DNA from: Bradyrhizobium diazoefficiens | GTDB taxonomy: Bacteria > Pseudomonadota > Alphaproteobacteria > Rhizobiales > Xanthobacteraceae | Direction of reading: 5' to 3' | DNA length: 64,000 nt | Assembly (NCBI RefSeq): GCF_018131015.1 | Contig: NZ_JAFCJJ010000004.1 | Coordinates: forward strand, 186,001-250,000 | In this document: in pieces, positions 61,644-64,000 of the stretch | Numbering within the stretch: the first letter of the stretch is position 1 | Layout of the letters: every line of letters begins with the position of its first letter | Notes under the pieces: generated by a model | What the model was told of the DNA's origin: nothing | The model's database searches: none | Seen by the model: the letters and a program-made list of their open reading frames with translations, nothing else | Translations under genes and position numbers: made by a program

Positions 61644-61693
61644 CAAGGCGGAGATCAGGCCGGTCGCGGTATCAGGCCCGACCACGAGCTGGG
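61644..61693 (-). repeat. Mosaic repeat R1 (internal SulP fragment)
   Basis: About 50 bases that encode QLVVGPDTATGLISAL on the minus strand, as does SulP at 59686-59727. It lies between the two beta-lactamase-family genes, with no more of SulP attached. Confidence 0.75.
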
Positions 61694-61762
61694 CGTGCAG
61701 ACTGGCAGGTCGGTGAGGGCCAACCGGGCGTTCAGTTGGACTTCGATCCTGCTGTTGCAGCT

Positions 61763-62845
61763 TCAATCGCCAAAAATGATGGTCGCAACCTGATGCGCGC
61801 GGATGCGCGGAGAGAGAGCTGTATCGTTCGACAAAACGATGATGGTGCGCTGGGCGTCCAGAAAGCGGACGATGTAGTTGCAGTAGGCACCCAAGCTGCC
61901 GCCGTGAGCGACATGCCGGAAATCAATTCCGCCGAGTGCAAGCAATTGTTCGCGCTCTGCTTCATTGCAATAAGGAAAGACATTCGTGAACCAGCCGAAC
62001 CCATAGCCAATTGACGTGCCGTCGTTGCTTGTGCCGGAAGTAAAGCTCTGCGCCAGCGCGCCTCCCGGGACCAGGAGTTCGGTATTGAGTGCCTGGTCCC
62101 AGAGGAACAGATCATCAAGCGTGGAGAAAAGACCGCCGTCGCCCGCCGTCAGGAGCGGATAATCCCACCGCTTGAACGATCCATTTTCATTCAGGTAGCC
62201 ATGCGCCAACTTGTGAAGCGTGGGGCGGGTCGCATCGTAGACGAGCGTATGCTTCATGCCGAGCGGATCGAATACATTGGTTTTCAGGAAGTCTGCAAAG
62301 GATTGACCAGAAACGGCCGCCACGATCATCGCCAGCAGGACGTAGCCTGTGTTGCTGTAGGCGAACCGGGATCCGGCGGGGAAGTCGGGCGTTGGCAGCC
62401 GGGTGATCCATTCAAGCACCGCCTCGTTGGTCGCGCCAAGGACATCGCCAGGGACATCACCGGTCCATTCGGGTGTACGTCCGCGAGCACCGAGGTACTC
62501 CAGGTAATCGGGCAGGCCCACCGTGTGGTGCAGCAGGTTGCGTACGGAAATTTCGGCTCCCCAGGCGGGAAGCTGCGGGAAGAACGTCGACAGGCGATCT
62601 TCGTAGCTCAAGCTCCCGTCATCCACCAACAGCATGATTGCCATGGCGGTGAACTGCTTGGAGAGCGACGCCAGATAAAACGAAGTGTCGGGCGTAATCG
62701 GCCGATCGGTTTCCAGATCGGCGAGGCCATAGCACTTTCGGCAGATGATGTCCCCACGATCGACGACGAGAAGCGCAGCGCCAGGATGCTGCGGTTTATC
62801 CATGTCGGCAAAAACTGCGTCTATCTGGTCATCGAGCTTACCCAT
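61763..62845 (-). CDS. Serine beta-lactamase-family hydrolase, copy 2
   Basis: A 360-aa protein without a clear signal peptide (MGKLDDQIDAVFADMD). The SxxK is SLSK in FYLASLSKQFTAM, the second motif YSNTGYVLLA, and the C-terminal HGGSLGAYCNYIV holds the KTG-equivalent. It differs from copy 1 by length and location, so it is probably cytoplasmic or leaderless. The last 30 residues are repeated as fragment R3 at 60143-60228. Likely an esterase or D-peptidase; the substrate is unknown. Confidence 0.85.
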   Translation of the reverse strand: MGKLDDQIDAVFADMDKPQHPGAALLVVDRGDIICRKCYGLADLETDRPITPDTSFYLASLSKQFTAMAIMLLVDDGSLSYEDRLSTFFPQLPAWGAEISVRNLLHHTVGLPDYLEYLGARGRTPEWTGDVPGDVLGATNEAVLEWITRLPTPDFPAGSRFAYSNTGYVLLAMIVAAVSGQSFADFLKTNVFDPLGMKHTLVYDATRPTLHKLAHGYLNENGSFKRWDYPLLTAGDGGLFSTLDDLFLWDQALNTELLVPGGALAQSFTSGTSNDGTSIGYGFGWFTNVFPYCNEAEREQLLALGGIDFRHVAHGGSLGAYCNYIVRFLDAQRTIIVLSNDTALSPRIRAHQVATIIFGD

Positions 62846-63192
62846 CCATCTCCCCCGTCAGGCAAGAGACGGTACACTATCGCCGTGCTTCGAAGTAGGT
62901 TTTGCCCCCTCGCTCAAACCCTGCTTCCTCGTAGAAGCGCAGGGTGGTCTCCTGGCTGCCTCAACCCCGACCCCCGCAGCTTCCAGGAGAGGAATGATTT
63001 CCAGCTCGATCCGGCCATCCGTGACAAACTCGAGCGGCCGGCGTTCAAGGTCGGCGGCGGTATCCATGTTCTCTCGGCGACCACCAATTCGGGGCAGCTC
63101 TTATGATCCGCTGGTTGCGGCTTCCTGGCCGCAGAATGCCGTTTCGATGTCGGGCGGGATGCCTGCCGGAATCGCACGCTCTTCCCCGCAAC

Positions 63193-63275
63193 GGGTCAAA
63201 ACCGGCAATACTCTGATTGAGCAGAAAATGTCCGTTTAGGCCCGAAAAGCGGTGCGCCTTTATGAGTACACGCCC
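63193..63275 (+). repeat. Dispersed repeat, copy 2
   Basis: Matches the minus strand of 50252-50339. Starts GGGTCAAAACCGG and ends CGCCTTTATGAGTACACGCC. It is in a gap next to likely decayed sequence. Confidence 0.8.
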
Positions 63276-63308
63276 TTAGCTTGGCGAATGGCCCAGGTCG
63301 ACCGTATG

Positions 63309-63352
63309 TGCTCTTAAGAGCATATTGGATTGGTTACGATGCCTTTAAGGCA
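63309..63352. promoter_or_regulatory. Two short palindromes (possible operators)
   Basis: TGCTCTTAAGAGCA (63309-63322) is a perfect 14-base palindrome; TGCCTTTAAGGCA (63340-63352) is a second one with a central base. They share a TTAA-like centre and lie 17 bases apart. There is no adjacent gene start, so a role is only suggested. Confidence 0.25.
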
Positions 63353-63499
63353 CTTCGTTGGACTCCGCGAGATCGGGAATCCCGCCCTTTCCGGAATCCA
63401 GCTCGTCCAGCAACGGGGCAACGGCCGCTTTGGGCCGACAGCAATTGAGGCACCGGATGCTTCGGCCGCTCGGTCAAGAATCGCGCATTGCGGCAGTCG

Positions 63500-63937
63500 C
63501 TACCGCGCCTTCATCTGTTGCATGGTAAGGTCTTGCGCCTTCCGCACTTCGGTAATCAGCCCAGGCTGCACATCAGCCATGTAATTGCCCATCTTCGCCA
63601 TGGCGGATTGGCCGACCTGCGAGCCATAGAAATCGGCGAGTGCCTTCAATTCATCGGCGGTGAAATTCTTGATCAATGCGGCGCGAATCAAGGCTGAGAG
63701 CGCGTTGATATCGAGATTCTTCGTCAGGATGTCCAGGAAGGCCGCGCGTTGGCTTTCCGGCATCGTCGCCGCAACCTTGATGGCCACATCCTTCATCATC
63801 GACTGGGGAGGGACCGCACGCAGATAAATATCTGCCTGCTGGGCTCTGTTCGCTGGCGTGTCTTCAAGCGCCAGCGCCGGTAGGGTTGTCAGAAAAACGA
63901 AGAGAGCCACAAGCAGGATCGCAACTGATTTCATCAT
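63500..63937 (-). CDS. Exported DUF2059 protein
   Basis: A 145-aa protein with a signal peptide (MMKSVAILLVALFVFLTTLP, then ALALE) and a mature DUF2059 domain: a helical bundle with ALIRAALIKNFTADELKALA, GSQVGQSAMAKMGNYMADVQ and a C-terminal helix. AGGAAAG lies upstream of the ATG pair at 63937/63934. Periplasmic; function not established. Convergent or adjacent genes beyond 64000 are not visible. Confidence 0.82.
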   Translation of the reverse strand: MMKSVAILLVALFVFLTTLPALALEDTPANRAQQADIYLRAVPPQSMMKDVAIKVAATMPESQRAAFLDILTKNLDINALSALIRAALIKNFTADELKALADFYGSQVGQSAMAKMGNYMADVQPGLITEVRKAQDLTMQQMKAR

Positions 63938-64000
63938 GACTTTCCTATTCGGGCAGGATCCGATCTCGTTCGTTTCCCGCCGGGAGTTTGCAGCGTGGAC

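Larger units (their letters stand above)
62846..63499. other. Gene-poor stretch with dispersed repeat and palindromes
   Basis: About 650 bases without a confident gene. A minus-strand stretch at 62880-63080 has short coding-like pieces in different frames (for example LEFVTDGRIELEIIPLLEAA, then TLRFYEEAGFERGGKTYFEA in another frame), which may be a decayed gene of unknown family. The dispersed repeat lies at 63193-63275 and two short palindromes at 63309-63322 and 63340-63352. Confidence 0.5.

Noticed and set aside
62858..63177. Acetyltransferase-like or other decayed gene on the minus strand
   Set aside because: The suggestive pieces are in different frames and no family motif is complete, so only noted as possible decay.

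Overview
The window reads as chromosomal DNA of a high-GC alphaproteobacterium. Gene content and style (several ABC uptake systems, a molybdo-hydroxylase cluster, many 4-base stop/start overlaps, GC-rich codon use) point to the Bradyrhizobium/Rhodopseudomonas group. This is inferred from the genes; there is no rRNA or tRNA here to confirm it. I saw no tRNA, rRNA, CRISPR array, complete insertion sequence or prophage.

Layout. (1) 1-6.6 kb, + strand: the 3' part of a peptide/opine-type ABC uptake operon (two ATPases, a binding protein) interleaved with two amidase-signature hydrolases and a GlcG-like protein, ending against a remnant of a xanthine-dehydrogenase gene. (2) 7.2-17.3 kb, + strand: a CUT1 sugar/polyol-type ABC importer (binding protein, two permeases, a 70-aa membrane protein, two ATPases) in one run with a complete PEP-dependent dihydroxyacetone-kinase relay as separate proteins (DhaL, DhaM, HPr, enzyme I, DhaK) and a small putative DNA-binding protein. 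A 28-bp dyad, TGTTTAGT-N12-ACTAAACA, lies upstream. (3) 17.6-18.4 kb: two small hypothetical proteins. (4) 38.2 down to 18.5 kb, - strand: about 20 kb of almost gapless genes. They are LivH, LivM, LivG, a LivF fused to a Tm-1-like (UPF0261) domain, a PEP-hydrolase-like TIM barrel, a 962-aa flotillin-like protein with 44-residue repeats, two SRPBCC proteins, FAD, 2Fe-2S and split Mo subunits of a molybdo-hydroxylase, a MoxR ATPase with a VWA partner (CoxD/CoxE-like), an amidohydrolase, a metallo-beta-lactamase-fold hydrolase, an SMP-30/cysteine-hydrolase fusion and an azoreductase-like flavoprotein. An AraC regulator and the cognate binding protein lie just upstream (38.4-40.6 kb, same strand). 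(5) 41-50 kb: chemoreceptor, PilZ-like protein, coiled-coil protein, zinc peptidase, VOC protein, CoA-transferase and an Mfd paralogue. (6) 50.4-57.4 kb: MASE4 histidine kinase, M20 hydrolase, enolase-superfamily protein, two microproteins, a second M20 peptidase and an MFS transporter. (7) 57.5-64 kb: a membrane protein, a SulP transporter and two serine beta-lactamase-family hydrolases, with copies of SulP and beta-lactamase pieces scattered between them, then a DUF2059 protein.

How the genes may work together (inference). Region 2 looks like a route that imports a C3 keto-sugar or a precursor and phosphorylates it with PEP. Region 4 looks like one uptake-and-oxidation unit: Liv-type import, hydroxylation by a Mo/FeS/FAD enzyme matured by AAA/VWA helpers, then several hydrolases suited to lactone, amide or ring-cleavage products. 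The Tm-1 fusion, the TIM barrel and the long flotillin have no assigned part in such a pathway, and this is the most promising candidate for an undescribed system in the window.
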